Below are positions 11,080 to 19,022 of a DNA stretch of 64,000 nucleotides, in pieces. The stretch is from UBA4656 sp002405525 (GTDB lineage: Bacteria > Pseudomonadota > Gammaproteobacteria > Xanthomonadales > Ahniellaceae): NCBI GenBank assembly GCA_036723735.1, contig DAIMGT010000002.1, forward strand, positions 59,408-123,407, written 5' to 3'. The position numbers and the translations under genes are program-made. Every line of letters starts with the position of its first letter. The first letter of the stretch is position 1. The notes below the pieces were generated by a model, which made no database searches, had not been told where the DNA came from, and saw only the letters and a program-made list of their open reading frames with translations.

Positions 11080-11871
11080 TCAGGCCGAGTCGATGCCGGT
11101 CATCCCGAGGATGTTGTAGCCGGCGTCGACATACGTCACCTCGCCGGTGATCCCGGATGCGAGGTCGGAACACAGGAAGGCGGCGACATTACCGACCTCT
11201 TCGATCGACACCGATCGCCGCAGCGGGGCGTTGTGTTCGACATGGTCCAGCATCCGGCGAAAGTTGCCGATGCCCGCGGCGGCCAGCGTCTTGATCGGGC
11301 CCGCCGATATGGCGTTGACGCGGGTTCCCTCCGGCCCGAGATTGAGCGCGAGATAGCGGACGCAGGCCTCGAGGCTCGCCTTCGCCAGCCCCATCACGTT
11401 GTAGCTCGCCAGCGCGCGCACCGCGCCCAGATACGACAATGTCAGGATCGCGCCGTTGCGCCCACGCATCAGGGGGCGCGCCTGCTTCGCGACCGCCGCG
11501 AAACTGTAGGCCGAGATCTCGTGCGCGACTCGGTAGCCCTCGCGCGTGAGATTGTCCACGAATCCGCCCTGAAGGGCCTCGCGCGGCGCGAAGCCGATCG
11601 AGTGGACCAGCACATCGAGCGTGCCCCAGCGCTCGCCCAGGGTGGCGAACAGGGTATCGATCTGCGCATCATCGGCGACGTCGCACGGCAGCACCATGTC
11701 CGATCCGAAGGCGTGCGCGGCCTCGTCGACCCGGTCCTTCATGCGTTCGTTTGGATAGGTGAATGCGAGCTGCGCGCCCTCGCGATGCATCGCCGAAGCA
11801 ATTCCCCAGGCGATGGAACGCTGACTGGCGATGCCCATGACCAGCGCACGCTTGCCATGCAGGAAACCCAT
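11080..11871 (-). CDS. fabI: Enoyl-[acyl-carrier-protein] reductase FabI (NADH)
   Basis: The 263-residue short-chain dehydrogenase relative has the FabI form of the nucleotide-binding motif (GIASQRSIAWGIA, residues about 13-25). The active-site pattern SYLG...SYNVMGLAK supplies the two tyrosines and lysine. It reduces trans-2-enoyl-ACP in each round of fatty acid elongation. The start MGFLHGKRA is preceded by gaggagga, a strong ribosome binding site, so the longer frame is discarded. It stands alone, facing ppiD. Confidence 0.96.
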   Translation of the reverse strand: MGFLHGKRALVMGIASQRSIAWGIASAMHREGAQLAFTYPNERMKDRVDEAAHAFGSDMVLPCDVADDAQIDTLFATLGERWGTLDVLVHSIGFAPREALQGGFVDNLTREGYRVAHEISAYSFAAVAKQARPLMRGRNGAILTLSYLGAVRALASYNVMGLAKASLEACVRYLALNLGPEGTRVNAISAGPIKTLAAAGIGNFRRMLDHVEHNAPLRRSVSIEEVGNVAAFLCSDLASGITGEVTYVDAGYNILGMTGIDSA

Positions 11872-12168
11872 GCGCTCATCCTCCTCGTGACCCGGCGGCC
11901 CGCGCCGGTGGGTCGCGATTGTAGCGCGCTGTGGTGTTGCTGCCGGCGTCAGGCCTCGGCGTACCAAAGGCGTCGATGGCTGTCGCCGGTCGAGGATGCG
12001 GTCCGCCGGGCGCACGCGTCGTGTCCCGGATCATCCCCCGCTTCGGTGCCCGAACGCGGCGCGACAACGGGTCGCGTCGGCGGCGCCGGCCCGACGTCGA
12101 TCGAGATGCCCGACGCATGCGGGAGCGTGCGCGTCACGGGTGAGGTGACGCCGCCGCCGCGCAGCCCG
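11872..12168. other. Intergenic region between fabI and mltD
   Basis: This 297-base region precedes fabI on the minus strand and holds its ribosome binding site. A clear promoter or a terminator for mltD could not be picked out. Confidence 0.5.
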
Positions 12169-13368
12169 TCAGTCCGCAGGCAGGTTCAGCACCTGGCCTG
12201 GCTGCAGGGGGCGTTGCGGATCGAGGCCGTTGCGCCGCGCCAGCGCGCGCACGGAGGTGCCGTGTCGACGCGCGATGGTCCACAGGCTTTCGCCGGCGCG
12301 AACTACGTGTTCAGGCATGCGGTGCGGCTCCGGCTGAGGCATCGTTCGCAGCGCGTCGGCAAGGCGCTGCGCCGATGCCTCGGGCAGCAGAAGACGCTGG
12401 CCGGCGGCGATTCGACCCTGGCGCCATGCTGCGTTGAGTCCGCGCAGGACGAAGGGCTCCAGACCCGAGAGGCGCGCCGCCTGGTCGAGGACCAGCGGCT
12501 GTGCGAGCGTCAGCGCGATCAGGCTTCGTGCGGGGTCCCACCGCGGCAGATCGATGCCGGCAGCCGCCGGATCAGCGACGATGCATGACAGGGCCAGCAG
12601 CCTCGCCAGGTGAGTTCGGGTGATGGGGCTCACCGGCAATTGTGCGGCCTGTGCGCCATGCTGCGCATTGCGCGCGCGGCGGATGCGCGACTCCCCGGCG
12701 TTGAAAGCCATGGTGACCAGCGCCCAGTCGCCGTCGAAAGATCGGGCAAGCCCGGAAATCAGGCGGATCGCCGCATCTGTCGCCGCCGCCAGGTCGAGGC
12801 GGGCATCGTAGGAGGGCCCGATTGCGAGGCCGTGGGCGCGTGCCGTGGCCGGCATGAACTGCCATGCGCCCGCTGGGCGGTTTCCCTGCGCCGGCAGTGC
12901 GCGGAAGCCACTTTCCACTATCGGCAGAAGCGCGAATTCGGTGGGCAGGCCGGCATCCTCCAGTGCGGCCAGAACGAACTCCAGCAGCGGAAGGACGCGC
13001 AGCAACTGCGCCGCGAGTGCGTGCCGGTCCCGGAGATAGCGGGCCCGTGCCGCCTCCGCGGCTGCATCCGGCGCGTTGCAGTCGGCGAAGCGCAGTCCGG
13101 CGCGCAGTCGCGACCAGGGGGCGGGCGGTCCGCGGGAAGCTGCGGGCGCGAACGCGATCGGCGGGGAAGGCGCCGACTGGGAGGGCGCCGGTGGGATCGC
13201 GCTCGGTTCCGCTGGGGCAGTCGTCACCGTGGCGGGCGTCGAAGTGTTCGCCTTGCGGGCCGGTGCGCCGCATCCGGCAGCAAGCAGACCGAAGATCAGG
13301 CATGGCGCCGCGAGCGCTGCCGCGCGGAACAGGGGATCGGCGCGAATCATCGCGCAAGACGCGGCCAT
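12169..13368 (-). CDS. mltD: Membrane-bound lytic murein transglycosylase, MltD-like lipoprotein with LysM
   Basis: The roughly 399-residue protein has a lipoprotein signal ending in LLAAGC. It has a lysozyme-like transglycosylase domain with the catalytic glutamate in PIVESGFRA and the motif GAWQFMPATARAHGL. One C-terminal LysM peptidoglycan-binding repeat (VVRAGESLWTIARRHG) follows. It would cleave glycan strands in the periplasm. The start was set at the methionine following gggacatcacc (13368); an ATG at 13350 is possible. E. coli MltD lies in the same neighbourhood (mltD-gloB-yafS-rnhA-dnaQ); gloB is absent here. Confidence 0.88.
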   Translation of the reverse strand: MAASCAMIRADPLFRAAALAAPCLIFGLLAAGCGAPARKANTSTPATVTTAPAEPSAIPPAPSQSAPSPPIAFAPAASRGPPAPWSRLRAGLRFADCNAPDAAAEAARARYLRDRHALAAQLLRVLPLLEFVLAALEDAGLPTEFALLPIVESGFRALPAQGNRPAGAWQFMPATARAHGLAIGPSYDARLDLAAATDAAIRLISGLARSFDGDWALVTMAFNAGESRIRRARNAQHGAQAAQLPVSPITRTHLARLLALSCIVADPAAAGIDLPRWDPARSLIALTLAQPLVLDQAARLSGLEPFVLRGLNAAWRQGRIAAGQRLLLPEASAQRLADALRTMPQPEPHRMPEHVVRAGESLWTIARRHGTSVRALARRNGLDPQRPLQPGQVLNLPAD

Positions 13369-13444
13369 GGTGATGTCCCGGGGGCTTGCAGCCGCAGCTG
13401 GTTGTATCACAATCCCCGCGCCCTTCCGCCGAGCCGCCGCACGC

Positions 13445-14104
13445 ATGCAGCAACAGCAGGGATTGTGGGAAACCGAGCCGGTGGCAACGCTGGTGGCGTC
13501 AGAGCGGGCATGGCTGGAATCGCGCCGCGTGCAGTGGCCGCAGGCGGTCGAACTTTGGGTTCATCCCTCCGCGCTGGTCGCCGAGCGCGGCTGTGTCTCG
13601 CTGAGCCTCGACGCGGCCGGTCGCCTCGGTGGACCGATGGTCGCGCGCGCCGACTGCCTTCCGTTCGCCGACGACAGCCTGCCACGTGTGGTGCTGCAAC
13701 ATGCGCTCGACCTGCGGCCGGCGCCCCGCGCGCTGCTGCGTGAGGCAGTGCGCGCGCTGGCTCCCGGCGGACACCTCGTGGTGTTCGGTTTCGACGCCTT
13801 GAGCCCGACCATCTGGCGCTGCCGGATCAGCCGCCGGGGCATGCGCCGCAACGTGGGCGTGAATCTTCCGCTGCGCCTTGCCCAACTGGGGACGCAGCTT
13901 GGCCTGTCGGACATCCACCGATTCGGTTTCTCGGTCGGCGAGGCGCCGCCACGCGAAGGTGGATGGCCGCGACCCGCCTACGCCCTGGTGGCGCGCAAGA
14001 ATGTGCGCAACGTCATCGCGCTTCGCCGCGCTGCTCCCGCGGCTGGGGCGGCGGTCGGCGGCATGGTGCCGGCGGCCAATCGCCGCGCTGAAGCCTGCCG
14101 CTGA
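13445..14104 (+). CDS. SAM-dependent methyltransferase, YafS-like
   Basis: The 219-residue protein has a class I methyltransferase core of the type-11 kind: ADCLPFADDSLPRVV and a following ALAPGGHLVVFGF segment. The N-terminal nucleotide-binding glycine motif is degenerate. The substrate is unknown. It lies beside rnhA and dnaQ exactly as yafS does in E. coli, and its stop codon overlaps the rnhA start (TGATG). The open frame extends over 120 codons upstream, antisense to mltD; the ATG at 13445 is chosen because only the part after it looks like a methyltransferase. Confidence 0.85.
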   Translation: MQQQQGLWETEPVATLVASERAWLESRRVQWPQAVELWVHPSALVAERGCVSLSLDAAGRLGGPMVARADCLPFADDSLPRVVLQHALDLRPAPRALLREAVRALAPGGHLVVFGFDALSPTIWRCRISRRGMRRNVGVNLPLRLAQLGTQLGLSDIHRFGFSVGEAPPREGGWPRPAYALVARKNVRNVIALRRAAPAAGAAVGGMVPAANRRAEACR

Positions 14105-14562
14105 TGGAAAGCGATCGCGTGGTGCATGCCTTCACCGATGGTGCCTGCCTCGGGAATCCGGGCCCGGGTGGTTGGGCTGTGCTGCTGCGCTGGGGCGCTC
14201 GCGAGCGGCTGCTCAGCGGCGCCGAGCCTTCAACCACCAACAACCGGATGGAACTGGTCGCCGCGATCGAGGCGCTCGCGGCATTGCAGCGGCGCGCGCC
14301 GGTTCGGCTGTCCACCGATTCGCAATACGTGCAGCGCGGGGTCACCGAATGGCTTCCGCGCTGGAAGCGCAACGGCTGGCGCACCAGCGGCGGCCAGCCG
14401 GTGGCCAACCAGGACCTTTGGCAGCGGCTCGATGCGCTGACGGCCGGACACGCGGTCGCCTGGGAGTGGGTGCGCGGGCACAGCGGGCATCCGGAGAACG
14501 AACGGGTCGACCGGGCGGCGCGAGCGGCTGCCGAGCGTGTTCGCGACGACGTGCGGAACTGA
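14104..14562 (+). CDS. rnhA: Ribonuclease HI
   Basis: The 152-residue enzyme has the full acidic active site: D12 (FTDGAC), E50 (NNRMELVA), D72 (STDSQYV) and D136 (NERVDRAA). The basic handle (WLPRWKRNGW) is also present. It removes RNA from RNA-DNA hybrids such as primers and R-loops. Length is normal (about 155). Translation is coupled to the upstream methyltransferase by a one-base stop/start overlap, and dnaQ follows after five bases. Confidence 0.97.
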   Translation: MESDRVVHAFTDGACLGNPGPGGWAVLLRWGARERLLSGAEPSTTNNRMELVAAIEALAALQRRAPVRLSTDSQYVQRGVTEWLPRWKRNGWRTSGGQPVANQDLWQRLDALTAGHAVAWEWVRGHSGHPENERVDRAARAAAERVRDDVRN

Positions 14563-14567
14563 GCCGC

Positions 14568-15269
14568 ATGCGTCAGGTCGTTCTGGACACTGAAACCACC
14601 GGTCTGGCCGCCGATCGCGGCCACCGTGTGATCGAGATTGGCTGCGTGGAACTGCGCGAGCGTCGCCGCACGGGAATCACCTTCCACCGCTACCTCAATC
14701 CGGACCGCGCGATCGACGCCGGCGCGCTCGAGGTCCACGGGATCAGCGAGGAGTTCCTGCGCGACAAGCCACGGTTTCGCGAGGTTGTCGACGAATTCGT
14801 CGACTTTGTGAGCGGTTCGGAACTGGTCATCCACAACGCAGCGTTCGATCTCGCATTCCTCGACGCCGAACTGGCGCTGGCCGGCGGGCGCGGCCGGATG
14901 ACCGACCATGCCGGCGTACTCGACACGCTGGCGCTGGCGCGAGAGCGCTACCCGGGCCAGCGGAACAGCCTCGACGCCCTGTGCCGGCGGCTCGGGATCG
15001 ACAACCAGCACCGTGAAATGCACGGGGCGCTGCTCGATGCCTCGCTGCTGGCGGACGTCTACCTCGCGATGACTGCCGGCCAGGGCAGTCTCGAGCTCGT
15101 CGCCGAGGCGCCGGCCGGCGGCGCGCCAGAGGTGGTGGCGCGTGATCGGCCCGCCGCCCGGGTGCGGGTGTTGCGAGCGGGTGCCGGCGACCTGTTACTG
15201 CATGAGGCACGCATGGACACGATCGCGAAGGCCTGTCGGGGCGTTCCGGTCTGGCGGCGCGGGACCTGA
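14568..15269 (+). CDS. dnaQ: DNA polymerase III epsilon subunit (proofreading exonuclease)
   Basis: The 233-residue DEDDh exonuclease has motif ExoI DTETTG at residues 7-12, ExoII HNAAFDLAFLD and ExoIII HGALLDASLLADVY. It proofreads for the alpha subunit DnaE; the C-terminal part should bind alpha. The start MRQVVLDTETTG gives the conventional N terminus. The longer open frame upstream overlaps rnhA and is rejected. Paired with rnhA as in E. coli. Confidence 0.97.
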   Translation: MRQVVLDTETTGLAADRGHRVIEIGCVELRERRRTGITFHRYLNPDRAIDAGALEVHGISEEFLRDKPRFREVVDEFVDFVSGSELVIHNAAFDLAFLDAELALAGGRGRMTDHAGVLDTLALARERYPGQRNSLDALCRRLGIDNQHREMHGALLDASLLADVYLAMTAGQGSLELVAEAPAGGAPEVVARDRPAARVRVLRAGAGDLLLHEARMDTIAKACRGVPVWRRGT

Positions 15270-15280
15270 GCGCGCCGCGA

Positions 15281-15308
15281 TTGGCAAGCGTGAATCCGGT
15301 GGCATAAT
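15281..15308 (+). promoter_or_regulatory. sigma70 promoter for the multihaem cytochrome gene
   Basis: TTGGCA, a 16-base spacer and CATAAT. The leader then contains an eight-pair hairpin GCGGCGCC/GGCGCCGC with a TGGG loop at 15317-15336, before a ggag ribosome binding site and the start at 15368. Confidence 0.7.
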
Positions 15309-15367
15309 GGGTTCCCGCGGCGCCTGGGGGCGCCGCCGCGACGCACGGTCCCTCGGGGAGGGCAGCC

Positions 15368-16681
15368 ATGAAGCTTCAGCGGTGGATCGCGGTGTGTGTG
15401 TTCATGCCGGGCATCGCGCTCGGAAGCGGGGCCGTGGACCGGATCGCGGCCCACAAGCATCTCGGGGTCGCCAGTTGCGCGAGCAGCGTCTGCCACGGTG
15501 CGACGCAGGCGTTCAGGGAATCGAACGTGATGCAGAACGAATTCGCCCTGTGGCAGGAGTTCGACCCTCACGCGACCAAGGCATGGCAGGCCCTGACCGG
15601 TGCTGAGGGGCAGGCGATCGCGCGCAAGCTCGGCCTGGGCGACGCGACGGCCGCCAAGGTCTGCCTCGACTGCCACGCCGACAACGTGCCGGCGGGGCAG
15701 CGCGGCGAAAAGTTCCAGGTCAGCGACGGCGTCGGCTGCGAAGCCTGCCACGGCGGGTCGGAACTTTGGATCTCCTCGCACGCCGAGAAGTCGGCGACCC
15801 ACGCCGACAACCTCGTCAAGGGTCTTTATCCGACGGAAGACCCGGTCGCTCGCGCCGAACTGTGCCTTTCCTGCCACATGGGCACGCCGGACCGCATGAT
15901 CACACATCGCATCATGGGCGCGGGGCATCCAAGGCTGGCTTTCGAACTCGACACCTTCACCTGGCTCAATCCGCATTACCAGATCGACGAGGATTACATC
16001 GCCCGCAAGGGCGACTGGAATGGCGTGCGCGACTGGGCCGTGGGACAGGGGGTGGCGGCAGTGAACCTGCTGGAGGTGCTGCTCGACGAGCGCGCCGGTT
16101 TCCAGGGTATCTTCCCCGAACTGGTCCTGTTCGACTGCCACGCGTGCCATAAGCCCATGTCCGCGGGCAAGTGGGCGCCGCGGCAGGGAACCGGACTCGG
16201 TCCCGGCGCCGTGCGGCTGAACGATTCCAACCTCGTCATGTTCCGCCAAGTGTTGGCGGTGGTTGACAAGGGTGCCAGCGAGCGCCTGCTCACGCAGAGT
16301 CGCGCTCTGCACCAGGCGACCCTGCGCGACCGCGCCGCCACGCTGGCCGCCGCACGAGCGTTGCGGGACGCCATTCGCGCCGAGTTGCCGAAGGTCGGCG
16401 CGCATGCCTTCGATGCGCAGGCCCTCGCACCGATCCTGTCCAGCATCCTGGCTGATGCGGAGCGCGGCGAGTTCCGCGATTTCGCCGCGGCCGAACAGGC
16501 GGCAATGGCCGTGCAGTCGGTGGTAGTGGCGTTCAAGAACGCCGGTGCGCTCGACGAAGGCCGGTCGCACGCCCTGCAGTCCCGGGTCGACGCGCTCTAC
16601 GCCACGGTCGATCGAGAGGATTCGTACGCGATGGGCCCATTCCTCAGTGCCCTGCGAGAGGTTCGGACAGCCGCCCGCTGA
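15368..16681 (+). CDS. Exported five-haem cytochrome c (cytochrome c554-like family)
   Basis: The 437-residue protein has a hydrophobic N terminus that looks like a signal peptide (cleavage near ALGSGA). It has four CxxCH haem motifs at residues 99-103, 124-128, 166-170 and 257-261. The unusual CX4CH motif CASSVCH at 37-43 probably binds a fifth haem. The layout and the segment GAGHPRLAFEL recall the cytochrome c554 / c-prime family of periplasmic electron carriers. After about residue 290 the protein is a helical domain without cysteines. It has its own promoter and precedes a protein kinase. Electron donor and acceptor cannot be inferred. Confidence 0.85.
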   Translation: MKLQRWIAVCVFMPGIALGSGAVDRIAAHKHLGVASCASSVCHGATQAFRESNVMQNEFALWQEFDPHATKAWQALTGAEGQAIARKLGLGDATAAKVCLDCHADNVPAGQRGEKFQVSDGVGCEACHGGSELWISSHAEKSATHADNLVKGLYPTEDPVARAELCLSCHMGTPDRMITHRIMGAGHPRLAFELDTFTWLNPHYQIDEDYIARKGDWNGVRDWAVGQGVAAVNLLEVLLDERAGFQGIFPELVLFDCHACHKPMSAGKWAPRQGTGLGPGAVRLNDSNLVMFRQVLAVVDKGASERLLTQSRALHQATLRDRAATLAAARALRDAIRAELPKVGAHAFDAQALAPILSSILADAERGEFRDFAAAEQAAMAVQSVVVAFKNAGALDEGRSHALQSRVDALYATVDREDSYAMGPFLSALREVRTAAR

Positions 16682-16797
16682 GGCTGCGCCGGTCGGCCCG
16701 GCTCCCATGCCGGCGCCAGACCTGTCTTCCCTTTGCTATCGTCGTCGCGCAGTCCGCGCGTCGCGCCGCGCGCGGCGCGTCTTCGCCCGAGGAATCC

Positions 16798-18270
16798 GTG
16801 AGCGAACCCGTGATCATCCCAGGCTACCGTGTCATCCGCCCGATCGGTGTGGGCGGAATGGCGTCGGTCTACCTTGCGGTGCAGGAGTCGCTTGATCGCG
16901 AGGTGGCGCTGAAGGTGATGGCTCCGGCGCTGGCGGCCAACCAGGAGTTCACCGACCGATTCCTCAAGGAAGGCCGGATCACTGCGCGGCTGAGTCATCC
17001 GAACCTGGTCACCGTGTTCGACATCGGACAGTACGGTGCGATCTATTACCTGGCCGCGGAGTTCATACCGGGCGGCACGTTGCGCGACAAGCTCAACCAG
17101 GGACTATCGGTTGCCGAGGCGCTGGACGTGGTGCGCGACGTCGCGCACGGGCTGCACTACGCGCACGAGTGCGGTTTCGTGCACCGGGATGTCAAGCCCG
17201 GCAACGTCCTGTTCCGGCTCAACGGGACGGCGGTGCTCGCCGACTTCGGCATCGCCAAGTCGATCGACGGCAGCACGATGGCGACCCAGGTGGGCAGCTC
17301 GATCGGCACTCCCCACTACATGAGCCCGGAGCAGGCCAAGGCCGAGAAGGTGGACGGACGGTCCGACCTGTACAGCCTCGGTGCGATGCTGTTCGAGCTG
17401 CTGACCGGCAGGCCGCCCTACGACGCCGGCGATCCGTTCACCATCGCACTGATGCATGTCACCCACCCGACACCGCAGTTGCCGGACGACGTAAGGTGGC
17501 TGCAGCCCCTGGTCGACCGGCTGATGGCGAAGGATGCCGCCGGGCGCTATCCGACCGGCGAAGCCTTCGCCGCGGCCGTCGACCAGCTGGTCGCGACCGC
17601 GCCGGAGGCGAAGGCGCTGTCGGAGACTCCAGGGCGCCGCCGCGCTGCACCCCGCCTGTCGGGAACCGATCAGCAGCGGCGGGTCGCGGCCAACGCCGCG
17701 GCGCGGCCGGCGGACGCATCACGACCGGCGTGGGTACTGCCGGCGGCCGGTGCGGTCGTGGTACTCGCGGTGGCGGTGGCCTGGATTTCATTCGGCGGAC
17801 GGAGCGCGCAGCCGCTTTCGTCCACCGGCACCGAGCCTGTGGCCGGCCCGGGACCGGCCACCGTAGCGGCGCCGGCGCAAGCCGAGCCGGTGCCGACGCC
17901 GAGCGAGGTGCCGCTCACCGACCTCACGGACGGCGAGGCGGGCCAGCAGGACGTCGCCGCGCTGCTCGCCACCGCGCAGGAGTACGTGCGCACCGGAATC
18001 GTCGAGCGCGGACGCCGGCTCGCCGCGCCGCCCGGCGACAATGCGATCGACCTTTATCTGCGCGTGCTGCAGGTTGAGCCCGGCAACGCGGCAGCGCAAG
18101 CCGGACTGCGGCAGATCGCCGACTACTACGAGAGCAAGTCGAAGGCCGCCTTCGACCGCAACTCCTATGCGGGCAGCATGGTCCTCGCAGAGGAGGGACT
18201 GCGCGCACGTCCCGGCGATCCGCGCTTGATGAAACTGGTCGAGGACTCGCGTCGCGCGCTGGAGCAGTGA
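16798..18270 (+). CDS. Membrane-anchored Ser/Thr protein kinase (Hanks type) with TPR-like tail
   Basis: The 490-residue protein starts at a GTG preceded by gagga. The kinase domain (about 10-270) is complete: glycine loop GVGGMASVYLA at 17-27, lysine K39 in EVALKV, catalytic HRDVKPGN at 129-136, DFG at 149-151 and APE-like MSPEQA. It should be active. A single membrane segment lies at about 312-334, preceded by a linker. The outer part has an Ala/Pro/Glu linker and then helical TPR-like sequence (about 395-490), probably a periplasmic sensor or interaction domain. A PP2C phosphatase gene lies directly downstream on the other strand. Substrates are unknown. Confidence 0.93.
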   Translation: MSEPVIIPGYRVIRPIGVGGMASVYLAVQESLDREVALKVMAPALAANQEFTDRFLKEGRITARLSHPNLVTVFDIGQYGAIYYLAAEFIPGGTLRDKLNQGLSVAEALDVVRDVAHGLHYAHECGFVHRDVKPGNVLFRLNGTAVLADFGIAKSIDGSTMATQVGSSIGTPHYMSPEQAKAEKVDGRSDLYSLGAMLFELLTGRPPYDAGDPFTIALMHVTHPTPQLPDDVRWLQPLVDRLMAKDAAGRYPTGEAFAAAVDQLVATAPEAKALSETPGRRRAAPRLSGTDQQRRVAANAAARPADASRPAWVLPAAGAVVVLAVAVAWISFGGRSAQPLSSTGTEPVAGPGPATVAAPAQAEPVPTPSEVPLTDLTDGEAGQQDVAALLATAQEYVRTGIVERGRRLAAPPGDNAIDLYLRVLQVEPGNAAAQAGLRQIADYYESKSKAAFDRNSYAGSMVLAEEGLRARPGDPRLMKLVEDSRRALEQ

Positions 18271-18285
18271 GGCGCGCGCAGCCGA

Positions 18286-18987
18286 TCACCGCCGGCGCAG
18301 CAGGATCACGGTCACGTTGTCGGAACCGCCGCCGTCGAGTGCCGCGAGGATCAGGTGGTCCACGCACTCCTGCGCAGTCAGGTCCTGGCGAGCGAGGATC
18401 GCGGCAATATGGCCGTCCTCGACTTCCTCGGTCAGACCGTCGCTGCACAGCAGGATCTGCTGCCCAGCAGCCAGTTGGCCGGAGACCGTCTCGACCCGCA
18501 GGCTCTGCGGATCGGTGACCCCGAGGGCCTGGGTCACGACATTGCGGTGCGGATGGGTGCGGGCCTGCTCGGGGCTGATCGCGCCCTGCTCGATGAGTTC
18601 TCTCACGTAGGAGTGGTCCTGGGAGAGCTGCCTGAGCGAGCCGTCCCACAGGTAGACGCGGCTGTCACCGACCCAGGCGACCTCGAAGGCGTCGTCCTGC
18701 ACGCGGATTGCCGCGATGGTGGTGCCCATCGGCAGCGCCTGCGAGCGACGATTGCTGTGCTGGATGATCTCTTCGTCGGCGACCTGGATCGCGCGGGCGA
18801 GGTTCTCTCCCTGCTGCACCTGCTGCACCAGCGTGTCGCGCGCCAGCGCGCTGGCCACTTCGCCATTTTCGTGGCCGCCCATGCCGTCAGCGACCAGCCA
18901 AAGGCCGAGTTCGGCGTCGGCGTAGTAGGTGTCTTCATTGTGCTCGCGGCGCAAGCCGACATGCGTGCAATGGCCGAATTCGATCAT
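18286..18987 (-). CDS. PP2C-family Ser/Thr protein phosphatase
   Basis: The 233-residue protein has the bacterial PP2C metal-binding motifs: RREHNEDTYY near residue 13, VADGMGGHENGE near 33, GDSRVYLW, CSDGLTEEV and GGGSDNVTVILL. It dephosphorylates serine or threonine using two Mn/Mg ions and is soluble. The start MIEFGHCTHVG was chosen because the remaining 103 codons of the frame upstream overlap the autotransporter gene and are arginine-rich. It converges with the kinase gene (15-base gap) and follows the autotransporter on the same strand after 35 bases, so those two may be co-transcribed. Confidence 0.94.
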   Translation of the reverse strand: MIEFGHCTHVGLRREHNEDTYYADAELGLWLVADGMGGHENGEVASALARDTLVQQVQQGENLARAIQVADEEIIQHSNRRSQALPMGTTIAAIRVQDDAFEVAWVGDSRVYLWDGSLRQLSQDHSYVRELIEQGAISPEQARTHPHRNVVTQALGVTDPQSLRVETVSGQLAAGQQILLCSDGLTEEVEDGHIAAILARQDLTAQECVDHLILAALDGGGSDNVTVILLRRR

Positions 18988-19022
18988 CGGTCCGATCCCC
19001 GGGTTGGCATCCGCATCGGCCG

